In this document: positions 19,493-28,564 of the stretch, in pieces | Numbering within the stretch: the first letter of the stretch is position 1 | Layout: the number at the start of each line of letters is the position of its first letter | Assembly (NCBI RefSeq): GCF_026410085.1 | Contig: NZ_CP112866.1 | Coordinates: forward strand, 62,001 to 126,000 | From: Pseudomonas quebecensis | GTDB lineage: Bacteria; Pseudomonadota; Gammaproteobacteria; Pseudomonadales; Pseudomonadaceae | Direction: 5' to 3' | Length of the DNA: 64,000 nt | Notes under the pieces: model-generated | What the model was told of the DNA's origin: nothing | The model's input: the letters and a program-made list of their open reading frames with translations, nothing else | Databases searched by the model: none | Position numbers and translations under genes: made by a program

Positions 19493-20311
19493 TTATTTGC
19501 CCAGTTGCTCGGCCAGCTCGGCCGAACGGTGTGCCGCGGCACCCAGCGCTTTTTCCACCAGGGCTTCGAAGCCTCCGGCCTGGAACGATTCGATGGCGGC
19601 CTGGGTGGTGCCACCCGGCGAGGTCACGCGGCGGCGCAGCTCTGCGGCGTCTGCATCGCTGGACACCGCCATATGCGCGGCGCCCAGTGCGGTCTGCTCG
19701 GCCAGTTGTTCGGCAACGTCCTTGGGCAGGCCCAGTTTCACACCGGCGGCGGTCATGGCTTCGATCAGCAGGAAGAAGTACGCCGGGCCGCTGCCGGACA
19801 CGGCGGTCACCGCATCCAGTTGCTGCTCCTGTTCCAGCCACAGGGCGATACCCACGGCGGACAGCAGCTCCTGCGCCTGGTCGCGTTGTTCGGCGCTCAC
19901 CTGGGCGGTGGCGTACAAACCGCTCACGCCCTGGCGCACCAACGCCGGGGTGTTGGGCATGCAGCGCACGATCGGCTGCGCGCCCAGCCAGTTGTGCATG
20001 CTGGCGCAGGTGATGCCGGCGGCGATGGATACCACCAGTTGATGCGGCTGCAGATGGGCGCGCAGGCTTTCGCACACCGCTTTCATGGCCTGTGGCTTAA
20101 CCGCCAGTACGACCACATCGGCGCCCTGGATGGCCTCGGCGTTGTCGGCGAAGGTCTCGATGCCGTGTTCGGCACTGATGCGGGCTCGGGTGTCGGCGCC
20201 CGGGTCGCTGGCTCGGATCAGGGCCGGCTCCAGGCCCTTGGCCCGCAGGCCGCCGATCAGGCTGGCCGCCATGTTACCGGCGCCGATAAAGGCAATACGC
20301 GTGTTACTCAT
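19493..20311 (-). CDS. proC: Pyrroline-5-carboxylate reductase ProC
   Basis: ProC performs the last step of proline synthesis, reducing pyrroline-5-carboxylate with NAD(P)H. The 272-residue protein has the N-terminal Rossmann motif IAFIGAGNMAASLIGGL, VVLAVKPQ, MPNTPALV and the C-terminal signature AVSGSGPAYFFLLIEAM. It lies between yggS (33 bp upstream) and yggT. Confidence 0.96.
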   Translation of the reverse strand: MSNTRIAFIGAGNMAASLIGGLRAKGLEPALIRASDPGADTRARISAEHGIETFADNAEAIQGADVVVLAVKPQAMKAVCESLRAHLQPHQLVVSIAAGITCASMHNWLGAQPIVRCMPNTPALVRQGVSGLYATAQVSAEQRDQAQELLSAVGIALWLEQEQQLDAVTAVSGSGPAYFFLLIEAMTAAGVKLGLPKDVAEQLAEQTALGAAHMAVSSDADAAELRRRVTSPGGTTQAAIESFQAGGFEALVEKALGAAAHRSAELAEQLGK

Positions 20312-20344
20312 GACAGGTCCTTACTCAAAGAGAAGTCAGCCATT

Positions 20345-21031
20345 TCAAGGCTGGCCGTAGTCGCGGGCGCCAAACAGAGCGGTACCGATCCGCACCCAGG
20401 TAGCGCCTTGGGCGATGGCCGATTCAAGGTCGTGGCTCATGCCCATGGAAAGTGTGTCGAGCGCCAGGTTCAGGCTGGCCTGCAGGTCGCGTACCGTGGC
20501 AAACGCGGCGTCTTGCGCGGCACGATCGTCGGTCGGCTCCGGGATCGCCATTAAGCCGCGCAGCGACAGGCGCGGCAGGGCAATGATGGCGTTGGCCAGG
20601 GCCGGCAGGTCGGCGGGCGTACAGCCGGACTTGCTGGCTTCGCCGCTGACGTTGACCTGAATGCAAATATTCAACGGCGGCAGCTCGGCCGGGCGTTGCT
20701 CGGACAGGCGTTGTGCAATTTTCAAGCGGTCCACGGAATGCACCCAGGCGAAGTGCTCGGCGATCGCACGAGTCTTGTTCGATTGAATGGGGCCGATGAA
20801 GTGCCAACTCAAGGGCAGGTCGGTCAATTCGGCCTGTTTGCTCAAGGCTTCCTGCAGATAGTTCTCGCCAACGTCACGCAGGCCGGCGGCATAAGCTTCG
20901 CGCACGGCTTGCGCGGGTTTGGTCTTGCTCACGGCCAGCAGGTGGACGCTGTCGGGGTCACGTTGCGCGGCGGCGGCCGCGGCGCGGATGCGCTGGCTAA
21001 CCAGGCCGAGGTTGTCTGCTATCGTCGACAT
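20345..21031 (-). CDS. YggS family pyridoxal phosphate homeostasis protein
   Basis: This 228-residue PLP-binding protein has a single alanine-racemase-like barrel. It has the lysine in LLAVSKTKPA, GENYLQEA, WHFIGPIQSNKTR and the phosphate-binding SMGMSHDLESAIAQGATWVRIGTALFG. YggS/PLPBP proteins control free PLP and amino-acid balance and have no known catalytic reaction. It heads the minus-strand run to DUF3392 and is divergent from pilT, the classic order in Pseudomonas. Confidence 0.95.
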   Translation of the reverse strand: MSTIADNLGLVSQRIRAAAAAAQRDPDSVHLLAVSKTKPAQAVREAYAAGLRDVGENYLQEALSKQAELTDLPLSWHFIGPIQSNKTRAIAEHFAWVHSVDRLKIAQRLSEQRPAELPPLNICIQVNVSGEASKSGCTPADLPALANAIIALPRLSLRGLMAIPEPTDDRAAQDAAFATVRDLQASLNLALDTLSMGMSHDLESAIAQGATWVRIGTALFGARDYGQP

Positions 21032-21088
21032 TCAAGTTGCGCCCGTGGATATGGAGTCCGCGGCATTCTACTGGAAATGGAAAGCCCT

Positions 21089-22123
21089 ATGGATATCGCT
21101 CAATTGCTGACGGTCAGCGTGCGCCGAGGCGCCTCCGACCTGCATCTCTCGGCAGGCCTGGTGCCAATGTTAAGGATCGATGGCGAGGTTTGGCCCCTGG
21201 ATTGGCCCGTACTTTCAGCCCGGCAAGTTGCAGATTTGCTGAGCCCGTTGCTTAACGAGCACCAACAAAAGGATTTCGAAACGTCTCTTGAAACTGATTT
21301 TTCCTTCGAGCTGCCCGATGTGGCACGGTTCCGGGCTAACGTGTTCCAGCAGGATCGCGGCATGGGCGCAGTGTTTCGCACCATCCCGACGGAGGTCCTG
21401 AGTCTGGAGAGGCTGGGCCTGGGCGATGTATTCCAACGTATCGCCCGGTTACCGCGCGGCCTGGTGCTGGTGACCGGGCCTACCGGTTCAGGCAAGTCCA
21501 CCACCCTGGCGGCGATGATCGACTACCTCAACCAGCACCGGCGCCAGCACATCCTCACGTTGGAAGACCCCATCGAATTTATCCACACGCCGAAAGTCGC
21601 CCTGATCAATCAACGCCAGGTGCACCGTGATACGCACAGTTTTTCGGTAGCGCTGCGCTCGGCATTGCGCGAAGACCCCGATGTAATCCTGGTCGGCGAG
21701 CTGCGCGACCTGGAAACCATCCGCCTGGCATTGACCGCAGCGGAGACCGGGCACCTGGTGTTCGGCACCTTGCACACCACCTCGGCGGCGAAAACCATAG
21801 ATCGCCTGGTCGATGTGTTCCCCGCAGGCGAAAAGGCCATGGTGCGTTCGATGCTGTCGGAGTCGCTGCAAGCCGTGGTGTCCCAGGTGCTGGTGAAGAA
21901 GCTCGGCGGCGGGCGTGCGGCGGCCCATGAAATCATGCTGGGCACACCGGCAATTCGTAATCTGATCCGTGAAGACAAAGTGGCTCAGATGGTCTCGGCG
22001 ATGCAGACGGGGGGCGCGCTGGGGATGAAGACACTGGATATGAGTTTGAAGGCGCTGGTCGCGCAGGGCGTGATCAGCCGGGAAGAGGCGCGGGAAAAGG
22101 CGAGGGTGCCTGGGGATATATAA
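21089..22123 (+). CDS. pilT: Type IV pilus retraction ATPase PilT
   Basis: PilT is the hexameric ATPase that depolymerises type IV pili to drive twitching. The start at 21089 gives the standard 344 residues (MDIAQLLTVSVRRGASDLHLSAG). Motifs are Walker A GPTGSGKST, the Asp box, Walker B with DPDVILVGELRD, the His box GHLVFGTLHTTSA and the C-terminal AIRNLIRE signature specific to PilT. A much longer in-frame reading upstream overlaps yggS and is not used. It complements the pil-chp cluster at 29.7-39.5 kb. Confidence 0.96.
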   Translation: MDIAQLLTVSVRRGASDLHLSAGLVPMLRIDGEVWPLDWPVLSARQVADLLSPLLNEHQQKDFETSLETDFSFELPDVARFRANVFQQDRGMGAVFRTIPTEVLSLERLGLGDVFQRIARLPRGLVLVTGPTGSGKSTTLAAMIDYLNQHRRQHILTLEDPIEFIHTPKVALINQRQVHRDTHSFSVALRSALREDPDVILVGELRDLETIRLALTAAETGHLVFGTLHTTSAAKTIDRLVDVFPAGEKAMVRSMLSESLQAVVSQVLVKKLGGGRAAAHEIMLGTPAIRNLIREDKVAQMVSAMQTGGALGMKTLDMSLKALVAQGVISREEAREKARVPGDI

Positions 22124-22134
22124 GCAGGTCTAAA

Positions 22135-22161
22135 TGTGGGAGGAGGTTGCCCCCTCCCACA
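22135..22161. repeat. Degenerate REP hairpin
   Basis: GTGGGAGGAGGTTGCCCCCT with CCCACA is an imperfect REP palindrome between the convergent pilT and NlpC/P60 genes; it may serve as terminator. Confidence 0.75.
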
Positions 22162-22184
22162 CTCGACCGCATTCGAGCTTCGGA

Positions 22185-22820
22185 TCAGCGTTGTACTACC
22201 CGCATAGTGTTCTGCTCTTTCGGCAGAACCCGCTTGGCAATTACGTAGTTCTTGTCCCAGAACGGCTTTTTCAGCGTGTCGATGCTCACCGACTTGCCAC
22301 GTCGTGGTGCGTGGATAAAACGGTCGTTGCCCAGGTAGATGGCAACATGGTTGACCTGGCGGCTCTTCAACTTGAAGAACAGCAGGTCGCCCGGTTTCAG
22401 GTCTTTGCGGTCAACCTTCAAACCGTGACCGGCAGCCATGGCGTTGGAGGTGCGTGGCAAATCCACCGCTTTTACATCGTTAAAGGCATATTTCACCAAG
22501 CCACTGCAGTCGAACCCTTTACTTGGGCTGCTGCCGCCCCAACGATAAGGCGTACCGAGCACATTCACCGCGCGGCTGAGCACGTTGCTGCTCTGCTTGG
22601 TGTTAACGGCCATCAGGCCCGGGGTCGCTTTACCGTGGGCCTTGCTCAGTTGAGTCGGACGGTTGACGGTCGGCTTGGAGGCTTTGGCGGTGCTCGGCGT
22701 GCTGTGGACTTTAGGGGTGAAACCGTTGACGTTTGGAAGTCGTTGCTCACGATTGGTGGCGTGGGCGGCCAGTGGCATTAATAGGCAAATGGTTAGCCAT
22801 GTCTTGAAAAATGGTCGCAT
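22185..22820 (-). CDS. NlpC/P60 (C40) cell-wall endopeptidase
   Basis: This 211-residue secreted protein has a signal peptide (FFKTWLTICLLMPLAAHA), a Thr/Lys-rich linker to about residue 80 and a C-terminal NlpC/P60 domain with catalytic Cys in FDCSGLVKYAF, His in HVAIYLG and a third polar residue near HAPRRG. Such enzymes cut peptide stems in peptidoglycan. I start it at 22820 because the signal peptide begins there; an upstream in-frame start at 22928 adds a hydrophilic extension. Confidence 0.9.
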   Translation of the reverse strand: MRPFFKTWLTICLLMPLAAHATNREQRLPNVNGFTPKVHSTPSTAKASKPTVNRPTQLSKAHGKATPGLMAVNTKQSSNVLSRAVNVLGTPYRWGGSSPSKGFDCSGLVKYAFNDVKAVDLPRTSNAMAAGHGLKVDRKDLKPGDLLFFKLKSRQVNHVAIYLGNDRFIHAPRRGKSVSIDTLKKPFWDKNYVIAKRVLPKEQNTMRVVQR

Positions 22821-23069
22821 TAGGCGTGGCTCTTGTGGGTTTGCGCGCAACTTTATAACAGCTTTTGATGTCGTTCTCAGGCCGTTTGTCGACTGAACCT
22901 TGGGGTCAAATTCAGGAAAACGCGACAAATCGCCGCAATTGTCCTACACAAGGCAGGTGGCATAAGGCTTTCAGGGCAGGGAAGATACCACTCGCCGTAC
23001 GTCGGGCGCCTGTAAAAAAGTCACAAAGAAAGTGAAAAAATTTATCTATCGAGGCAAAAGAGGTACGCG

Positions 23070-23498
23070 ATGAACACCTATCAACAGATTGGCCCGCAGC
23101 AAGACACCCACAGCAAGGTGATCGGTTACCTGCTGTGGATTTTCGGTTTTACCGGCGCGCATCGCTTTTATTACGGTAAACCGGTCACCGGCACGATCTG
23201 GTTTTTTACCTTCGGCTTGCTGGGTATCGGTTGGCTGATCGACCTGTTCCTGATCCCGGCCATGGACCGCCAGGCAGACCTGCGCTTTACCGCCGGGCCC
23301 ATCGAATACAACCTGGCATGGATTCTGTTGACGTTCCTAGGGGTGTTCGGCGTGCACCGCATGTATCAGGGCAAATGGATCACCGGGCTGATTTACCTGC
23401 TGACCGGCGGCTTGTTTCTGGTGGGAGTGCTGTATGACTTTCTGACGTTGAACACTCAGATTTCCATCCGCAATGCCGAGCGCAATAACGGGCGTTGA
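23070..23498 (+). CDS. TM2 domain-containing membrane protein
   Basis: This 142-residue protein has two TM2-type units: KVIGYLLWIFGFTGAHRFYYGK and ILLTFLGVFGVHRMYQGKW, each followed by hydrophobic helices and a D-L-F or D-F-L motif. Four membrane segments are expected. TM2 proteins of bacteria have no clear function. GAGGTACGCG precedes the ATG. The 249-bp gap upstream shows no gene. Confidence 0.85.
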   Translation: MNTYQQIGPQQDTHSKVIGYLLWIFGFTGAHRFYYGKPVTGTIWFFTFGLLGIGWLIDLFLIPAMDRQADLRFTAGPIEYNLAWILLTFLGVFGVHRMYQGKWITGLIYLLTGGLFLVGVLYDFLTLNTQISIRNAERNNGR

Positions 23499-23523
23499 TA
23501 TCTCTGGCTGAATAGAAAGCTGA

Positions 23524-23553
23524 GTGTGGGAGGGGTAAGTTCCCTCCCCACAC
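23524..23553. repeat. REP-like hairpin
   Basis: GTGTGGGAGGGGTAAGTTCC with the matching CCTCCCCACAC arm is a strong palindrome followed by CTTTTCC. It lies between the convergent TM2 and pyrC' genes and can terminate TM2 transcription. Confidence 0.8.
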
Positions 23554-23570
23554 CTTTTCCCCGCGACCGT

Positions 23571-24842
23571 TTAGGCCTGGTAGCTGATGCGCCCATCCAC
23601 CAAGGTGTAGCGCACGCTCGCCGGCAGGCTATGGCCGATGAACGGGCAGTTTTCGCCCTTGGACAGCCAGTGTTCCCCGGCGAGGGTAGAGCTGGCCGGA
23701 TCAAACAGCACCAGATCCGCCGCCGCCCCCACCGCCAACTTGCCAGCCGGCAGACGCAACGCCTCGGCAGGGCCGCTGCTCAAGCGCGCCAGCAGCGTCG
23801 GCAGGTCCAGCAAGCCTTCTTCCACCAATGTCATCGCCAGTGGCAATAACAGCTCGACGCTGCTGATGCCAGGCTCGGTCGCACCGAAGGGCGCGAGCTT
23901 GGCATCGCGCTCGTGGGGTTGGTGATGGCTGGAAATCGCCGAAACCACGCCCGATTTCACCGCCGCGCGCAAACCTTCCCGGTCTGCCAAGGTGCGCAGG
24001 GGCGGCTGTACGTGGTACAGGCTGGAGAAGTCGATCAGCGCCTCGTCCGTCAGGATCAACTGATACAGCGCCACATCCGCCGTGACCGGCAGGCCGCGGG
24101 CCTGGGCCTGAGCGATCAGGGCCACGCCCCGGGCGCTGGTCAGCTGGCTGAAGTGCGCGCGCACGCCGCTTTGTTCCACCAGCAACAGGTCGCGGGCCAG
24201 GGCCACGGTTTCGGCGGTTTCCGGGATGCCCGGCAGCCCGAGGAAACTGGCCACGGCGCCTTCATGGGCCAGGCCGCCTTCGGCCAGGTCGCGGTCCTGG
24301 GAGTGGAAGATCACCGTCAGGTCGAAAGTGGCCGCGTACTCCAGTGCGCGGCACAGCGTGCGGGTGCTGCGGAAACTTTCCAGGCCGTTGCCGAACGCCA
24401 CGCAACCGGCATCGCGCAGGGCGATCAGCTCCGCCAGTTGCTCGCCGTCCAGACCTTTGCTCAGGGCGCCGATGGGGAACACTTTGCAATTGCCGGCTTC
24501 GCGGGCGCGGTCGAGGATCAGTTCGGTCACCGCCGAGGTATCGAGGATCGGCTTGGTATGCGGCGGACAGCACAGGCTGGTCACGCCTCCGGCGGCGGCG
24601 GCGCGTGTTTCGCTGGCGATGCTGCCTTTGCGGCTGTAACCCGGCTCGCGCAGGGCGACGCTCAGGTCCACCAGACCTGGCGCGGCTACCAGGCCCTTGG
24701 CGTCGATGTGTTCGCTGGCGCTGAAACCGGCAGGCGCGGCGCCGATGGCGATGATCTTGCCGGCTTCCACATGAAGATCGGTGATTTGATCCAGGCCGCT
24801 GGCCGGATCGATGACTCGGGCGCCGAGAATGCTGAGCTTCAC
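23571..24842 (-). CDS. Dihydroorotase-like PyrC' (non-catalytic ATCase subunit)
   Basis: This 423-residue amidohydrolase-fold protein resembles dihydroorotase but lacks the metal-binding HxH: the usual DxHxHLREPG reads [11 protein letters not shown] here. In Pseudomonas, inactive dihydroorotase homologues of this kind (PyrC', also called PyrX) form a dodecamer with PyrB and are needed for ATCase assembly. The gene overlaps pyrB by 4 bp, matching that role. A separate active dihydroorotase must be encoded elsewhere. Confidence 0.92.
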   Translation of the reverse strand: MKLSILGARVIDPASGLDQITDLHVEAGKIIAIGAAPAGFSASEHIDAKGLVAAPGLVDLSVALREPGYSRKGSIASETRAAAAGGVTSLCCPPHTKPILDTSAVTELILDRAREAGNCKVFPIGALSKGLDGEQLAELIALRDAGCVAFGNGLESFRSTRTLCRALEYAATFDLTVIFHSQDRDLAEGGLAHEGAVASFLGLPGIPETAETVALARDLLLVEQSGVRAHFSQLTSARGVALIAQAQARGLPVTADVALYQLILTDEALIDFSSLYHVQPPLRTLADREGLRAAVKSGVVSAISSHHQPHERDAKLAPFGATEPGISSVELLLPLAMTLVEEGLLDLPTLLARLSSGPAEALRLPAGKLAVGAAADLVLFDPASSTLAGEHWLSKGENCPFIGHSLPASVRYTLVDGRISYQA

Positions 24843-25843
24843 TGGGCGTTCTCCTGCTCGAATTGACGTTGCGCGGTTTGCCCGCTCATGGCCATGGACA
24901 AGACCGCCATGCGCACGGCGATGCCGTAGGTCACCTGGTTGAGAATTACAGACTGGTTGCCGTCGGCCACCGCCGATTCAATTTCCACCCCACGGTTGAT
25001 CGGCCCCGGGTGCATCACGATGGCATCCGGCTTGGCGCCGGCCAGGCGTGTGGTGGTCAGGCCGAACAGGCGGTAGAACTCGCCTTCGCTCGGCAGCAGG
25101 CCACCGGCCATGCGCTCGCGCTGCAGGCGCAGCATGATCACCACGTCCACATCCTTGAGGCCTTCGGTCATATCGGTGTAGACCTTCACGCCGTACTGCT
25201 CGATACCGATGGGCAGCAGGGTTTTCGGTGCGATCACGCGAATATCCGGGCAGCCCAGGGTCTTCAGGGCCAGCATGTTCGAGCGCGCCACCCGCGAGTG
25301 CAGGATGTCGCCGACGATGGCCACCGAGAGGTTTTCAAAGCTGCCCTTGTGCCGGCGAATGGTGAGCATGTCGAGCATGCCCTGGGTCGGGTGGGCGTGG
25401 CGGCCGTCGCCGCCGTTGATGATCGCCACCTGCGGGCACACGTGCTCGGCGATGAAATGCGCGGCGCCGGAGTCGCCGTGGCGCACCACGAACATGTCGG
25501 CGGCCATGGCTTCCAGGTTGCGCAGGGTGTCGAGCAGGGTTTCGCCCTTGCTCGCCGACGAGGTGGAAACGTTCAGCGTAATCACGTCGGCCGACAGCCG
25601 CTGGGCCGCCAGTTCAAAGGTGGTGCGGGTGCGCGTGGAGTTCTCGAAGAACACGTTGCAGATGGTTTTGCCGCGCAGCAGCGGGACTTTCTTCACTGCC
25701 CGGCCGCCGACTTCGAGGAACGAGTCAGCGGTGTCGAGGATTTCGGTGAGCAGTTCGCGGGGCAAACCGTCGAGGGACAAGAAGTGTTGCAACTGACCCT
25801 GAGCATTGAGCTGCAGCGGGCGCTTGGCATCTAGAGGCGTCAT
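24839..25843 (-). CDS. pyrB: Aspartate carbamoyltransferase catalytic chain PyrB
   Basis: PyrB makes carbamoyl aspartate, the committed step of pyrimidine synthesis. The 334-residue protein has the carbamoyl-phosphate site [26 protein letters not shown] and the aspartate-domain RLQRERM. Its N-terminal extension relative to E. coli PyrB is typical of class A pseudomonad enzymes, which bind nucleotide effectors there. It lies 24 bp after pyrR and overlaps pyrC' by 4 bp. Confidence 0.96.
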   Translation of the reverse strand: MTPLDAKRPLQLNAQGQLQHFLSLDGLPRELLTEILDTADSFLEVGGRAVKKVPLLRGKTICNVFFENSTRTRTTFELAAQRLSADVITLNVSTSSASKGETLLDTLRNLEAMAADMFVVRHGDSGAAHFIAEHVCPQVAIINGGDGRHAHPTQGMLDMLTIRRHKGSFENLSVAIVGDILHSRVARSNMLALKTLGCPDIRVIAPKTLLPIGIEQYGVKVYTDMTEGLKDVDVVIMLRLQRERMAGGLLPSEGEFYRLFGLTTTRLAGAKPDAIVMHPGPINRGVEIESAVADGNQSVILNQVTYGIAVRMAVLSMAMSGQTAQRQFEQENAQ

Positions 25844-25867
25844 CGCGGGGACTCTTTACAAGGCGGT

Positions 25868-26374
25868 TTAAGGGGCGAGGTCTTGCAGTTCGAGTTCGAG
25901 CGGCGTGGGACCGGACAATTTTACCCGCTGATGGGCTTGCAGCGACAGGGTGGCGCCGACCACATCGGGGCTGATCGGTAATTCGCCGGCGTCCAGGTCC
26001 AGCAGGCACACCAGGGTCACGCTGGCCGGGCGGCCGTAGTCGAACAGTTCATTCATGGCCGCGCGAATGGTGCGCCCGCTCATCAGTACGTCGTCGATCA
26101 GCACCAGGTGCTGGCCTTCGATTTCAAAGGGCAGGGCGGATGGGCGGACTTGCGGGTGCAGGCCGTTCTGGCTGAAGTCGTCGCGGTAGAAGGACACATC
26201 CAGCGTGCCGAGCGGCGACTCGCTGCCCAGTGCTTCGAGCAACGCCTGGGCGACCCATACGCCACCGGTGCGGATGCCGATAAAGCGCGGTTCTTTGATG
26301 CCGCGGTGTTCCAGGTGCGCCTTGAGGCGTATTGCCATCTGGCTGATCAGTTCGGCGGGATTGGGCAGGCTCAT
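25868..26374 (-). CDS. pyrR: Bifunctional pyr regulator/uracil phosphoribosyltransferase PyrR
   Basis: The 168-residue protein has a type I PRTase fold with the PRPP loop [17 protein letters not shown], plus [12 protein letters not shown] and the flexible-hood [10 protein letters not shown]. The start at 26374 is preceded by AGAAGGAGCC, which decides it over an in-frame ATG 72 bp upstream. In pseudomonads PyrR may regulate the pyr genes by a DNA- or RNA-linked mechanism. It is first in pyrR-pyrB-pyrC', separated from ruvX by a terminator. Confidence 0.94.
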   Translation of the reverse strand: MSLPNPAELISQMAIRLKAHLEHRGIKEPRFIGIRTGGVWVAQALLEALGSESPLGTLDVSFYRDDFSQNGLHPQVRPSALPFEIEGQHLVLIDDVLMSGRTIRAAMNELFDYGRPASVTLVCLLDLDAGELPISPDVVGATLSLQAHQRVKLSGPTPLELELQDLAP

Positions 26375-26431
26375 GGTGGCTCCTTCTAGGCCTTGCGCCT
26401 CGAGGTGGCGGCAGGGGTCGGGCTCAAACGT

Positions 26432-26454
26432 AAAAAGACGCGGCAAGCCGCGTC
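26432..26454 (-). terminator. Rho-independent terminator after ruvX
   Basis: Read on the minus strand, a GACGCGG/CCGCGTC stem with a 4-nt loop is followed by TTTTTA. It starts 2 bp after the ruvX stop codon and lies 58 bp before pyrR, so it should end the gshB-tonB-yqgE-ruvX transcript and leave pyrRBC' to its own promoter. Confidence 0.8.
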
Positions 26455-26456
26455 AG

Positions 26457-26894
26457 TCAGGATTCAAATAAAGCCGTGTTTTCATCCAGCCAACCCTGCA
26501 ACAGCAGGGCGGCGGCGATGGCATCCACGGGGTTGTCGCGGTAGCTGCCCTTCTGCCCGCCACGGTCACGGCGTTCACCCTTGGCTTCGAAGGTGGTCAG
26601 GCGCTCGTCATGGGTATAGAAGGGGATGTTGTAGCGGCCATTGAGGCGGCGCGCGAACTTCTCGGCGCGCAGGCACATGTCGCTGGGCGTGCCGTCCATA
26701 TTCAGGGGCAGGCCGACGACGACCGCGTCGGGTTTCCATTCCTTGATCAGGGCTTCGACCTGATTCCAGTCCGGGATGCCGTTCTGGGCCTTGAGGGTGC
26801 ACAGCTCACGGGCCTGGCCGGTGATAACCTGGCCGACCGCCACGCCGATCTGCTTGGTGCCGTAGTCAAAACCGAGGATCAAGCGCAAAGCCAT
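26457..26894 (-). CDS. ruvX: Putative pre-16S rRNA nuclease / Holliday junction resolvase RuvX (YqgF)
   Basis: This 145-residue RNase H-like protein shows the family opening LGFDYGTKQIGVAVG with the first catalytic Asp, VVGLPLNMDGTPSD and the C-terminal DRGGQKGSYRDNPVDAIAAALLLQ with further acidic residues. YqgF proteins process 16S rRNA ends in E. coli and were also proposed as junction resolvases. The start codon overlaps the stop of yqgE by one base, the common yqgE-yqgF pairing. Confidence 0.95.
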   Translation of the reverse strand: MALRLILGFDYGTKQIGVAVGQVITGQARELCTLKAQNGIPDWNQVEALIKEWKPDAVVVGLPLNMDGTPSDMCLRAEKFARRLNGRYNIPFYTHDERLTTFEAKGERRDRGGQKGSYRDNPVDAIAAALLLQGWLDENTALFES

Positions 26895-27463
26895 CAGGCG
26901 TGCCCCGCCTGACTGGTCAGCAGGCTGAGGTTGACCCCAAGCTTTGCCGCCGCCGCGTCCAGGCGCAGTTCGCTGGCGGTGCTGAACAGAATGTCGGGGT
27001 CAAACGGGCAGGTCAGCCAGGCATTGCCGGCCAGCTCGGCTTCCAGTTGTCCGGCTTCCCAGCCGGCATAACCCAGGGTGATGACGCTTTGCTCGGGGCC
27101 CACGCCGTCGGCGATGGCGAACAACACGTCCTGGGAAGTGGACAGCGACACACCGTCCAGGTCCACCGTGGCCTGGAACGTTGGCCCGGTAGGGTGCAAT
27201 ACGAAGCCGCGATCGGTCTGTACCGGGCCGCCAATGTAGATCGGCACGCCCTGGCAACGTGCCGGCGGGTCAACTTCGGGGCGCAGTTGCTCGAGGATAT
27301 CGGCCAGGTTCAGCTCCTGCGGGCGGTTCACGATCAGCCCCATGGCACCATTGGCCGTGTGCTCGACGATGTAGGTCAAGGTGTGCGCAAAGTTCGGGTC
27401 GGCCATGTGGGGCATGGCGATCAGGAATTGGTGCTTGAGGTAGGTCGGGCTGACATTTTTCAT
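26894..27463 (-). CDS. YqgE/AlgH family protein (UPF0301)
   Basis: This 189-residue protein has the family opening YLKHQFLIAMPHMADPNFAHT followed by GAMGLIVNRP, VYIGGPV-like and ALGYAGWEAGQLE-like segments. In P. aeruginosa AlgH was proposed to affect alginate regulation, but the biochemical role is unknown. The start at 27463 gives the usual length; an in-frame ATG 36 bp upstream exists. It is coupled to ruvX. Confidence 0.92.
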   Translation of the reverse strand: MKNVSPTYLKHQFLIAMPHMADPNFAHTLTYIVEHTANGAMGLIVNRPQELNLADILEQLRPEVDPPARCQGVPIYIGGPVQTDRGFVLHPTGPTFQATVDLDGVSLSTSQDVLFAIADGVGPEQSVITLGYAGWEAGQLEAELAGNAWLTCPFDPDILFSTASELRLDAAAAKLGVNLSLLTSQAGHA

Positions 27464-27517
27464 GCCCGCTAGTGTGGCGGCGCGGGGGCGAACTGACAAG
27501 CCAGGTGTGATCGCCGA

Positions 27518-28423
27518 TCAGTTGCTGGAGAGTCGATCGCCCTTGGCGAATTTCCAGGTGCGGATGATTTCCAGGCGGTCCACATCATTCAAGTCCCCGG
27601 TGAACGGTGCAAACGGCGCCGCCAGGCGCACGATGCGCTGGGCGGCCTGGTCCAGCAGCGGCTGCCCGGAAGATTCCAGCACCTGCACTTCATACAGCGT
27701 GCCGTCGCGGTTGATCGACACCAATAGGCGCAGATTGCCGTAGATCTGCTGGCGGCGAGCTTCTTCGGGATAGTTAAGATTGCCGATGCGCTCGACTTTC
27801 TTGCGCCATTCGTCCTTATACCAGGCGCCTTTATCACGCATGGTCGAGGCCGCGTTCAGGCGGTAGATGCGCGGGCGCTTGGCGTACAGCTGTTGTTCGT
27901 TGGCCAGTTCGGCTTCCAGGCTGGAGATCTCGTCGGACAGTTGCGAGCTGTCGAACGTCGGCGCCGGTTTTACCGGCTCGGGCTGCGGCTCGGTCTTGGT
28001 CTTCTCGCGCTGGGTCGGGGCTTTCTGCGGCTTGGGCGCCACGGTGGTCACAGCGGCTTTTGGCGCGGCCTGCTTGACCTCCGGCTTGGGCGCCGGCGGC
28101 GGCGTGACTTTATTGACCTTGTTGTCCTGGAAGGGCGCCACTTCAGTGGTCTTGGGGACCGCTTTCTTGTCCAGCGTGCCGCTGCCTTGCTGATTATCCT
28201 GCGCGAGAAAGTCGGCCTTTTCAGGCTTCTTTTCGCTTTTGAAGGTGGCGAGGGTGATTTCCAGGGTCTTGGTGATCTGCTTGGGCTCGACCATGGTAAA
28301 GCCCACGCCGAGGATGACGGCCAGGTGAATCAACGCTGCCAGGAACAGGGTAAAACCGAGCCGATCAGCCGGGCGCACGCCGCTGTGGGAGAGTTCGGGG
28401 GGCAGCTCGGACGGGAGGGACAT
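27518..28423 (-). CDS. tonB: TonB family energy transducer
   Basis: TonB passes proton-motive-force energy from ExbBD to outer-membrane receptors. The 301-residue protein has one N-terminal membrane anchor (LGFTLFLAALIHLAVILGVGF), a Pro/Lys-rich periplasmic linker (about residues 75-185), a short coiled segment (SSLEAELANEQQLYAKR) and a C-terminal TonB_C domain with YPEEARRQQIYGNLRLLVSI. The start at 28423 is preceded by a weak site; in-frame upstream ATGs exist. It lies between gshB and yqgE. Confidence 0.9.
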   Translation of the reverse strand: MSLPSELPPELSHSGVRPADRLGFTLFLAALIHLAVILGVGFTMVEPKQITKTLEITLATFKSEKKPEKADFLAQDNQQGSGTLDKKAVPKTTEVAPFQDNKVNKVTPPPAPKPEVKQAAPKAAVTTVAPKPQKAPTQREKTKTEPQPEPVKPAPTFDSSQLSDEISSLEAELANEQQLYAKRPRIYRLNAASTMRDKGAWYKDEWRKKVERIGNLNYPEEARRQQIYGNLRLLVSINRDGTLYEVQVLESSGQPLLDQAAQRIVRLAAPFAPFTGDLNDVDRLEIIRTWKFAKGDRLSSN

Positions 28424-28486
28424 AAAAACCAACATCGCGTATTTCGAGGTTCGGCATGATAACGCAATGTTGGTTTTTAGCTTCAT

Positions 28487-28564
28487 GCGACAAGTTACAA
28501 GCTGCAAGCTTTGGCGCGGTCAGCCTTGAACTTGCCGCTTGGAGCTTGTCACCTGCAGCTTCGC
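28487..28564. repeat. Interspersed inverted repeat at the gshB 3' end
   Basis: Two arms with related sequence (CAAGTTACAAGCTGCAAGC and GCTTGTCACCTGCAGCTTCG, imperfectly inverted) flank a short centre. The element is transcribed as the end of gshB and supplies its last codons and stop. It could fold as a terminator between gshB and tonB. Confidence 0.6.
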
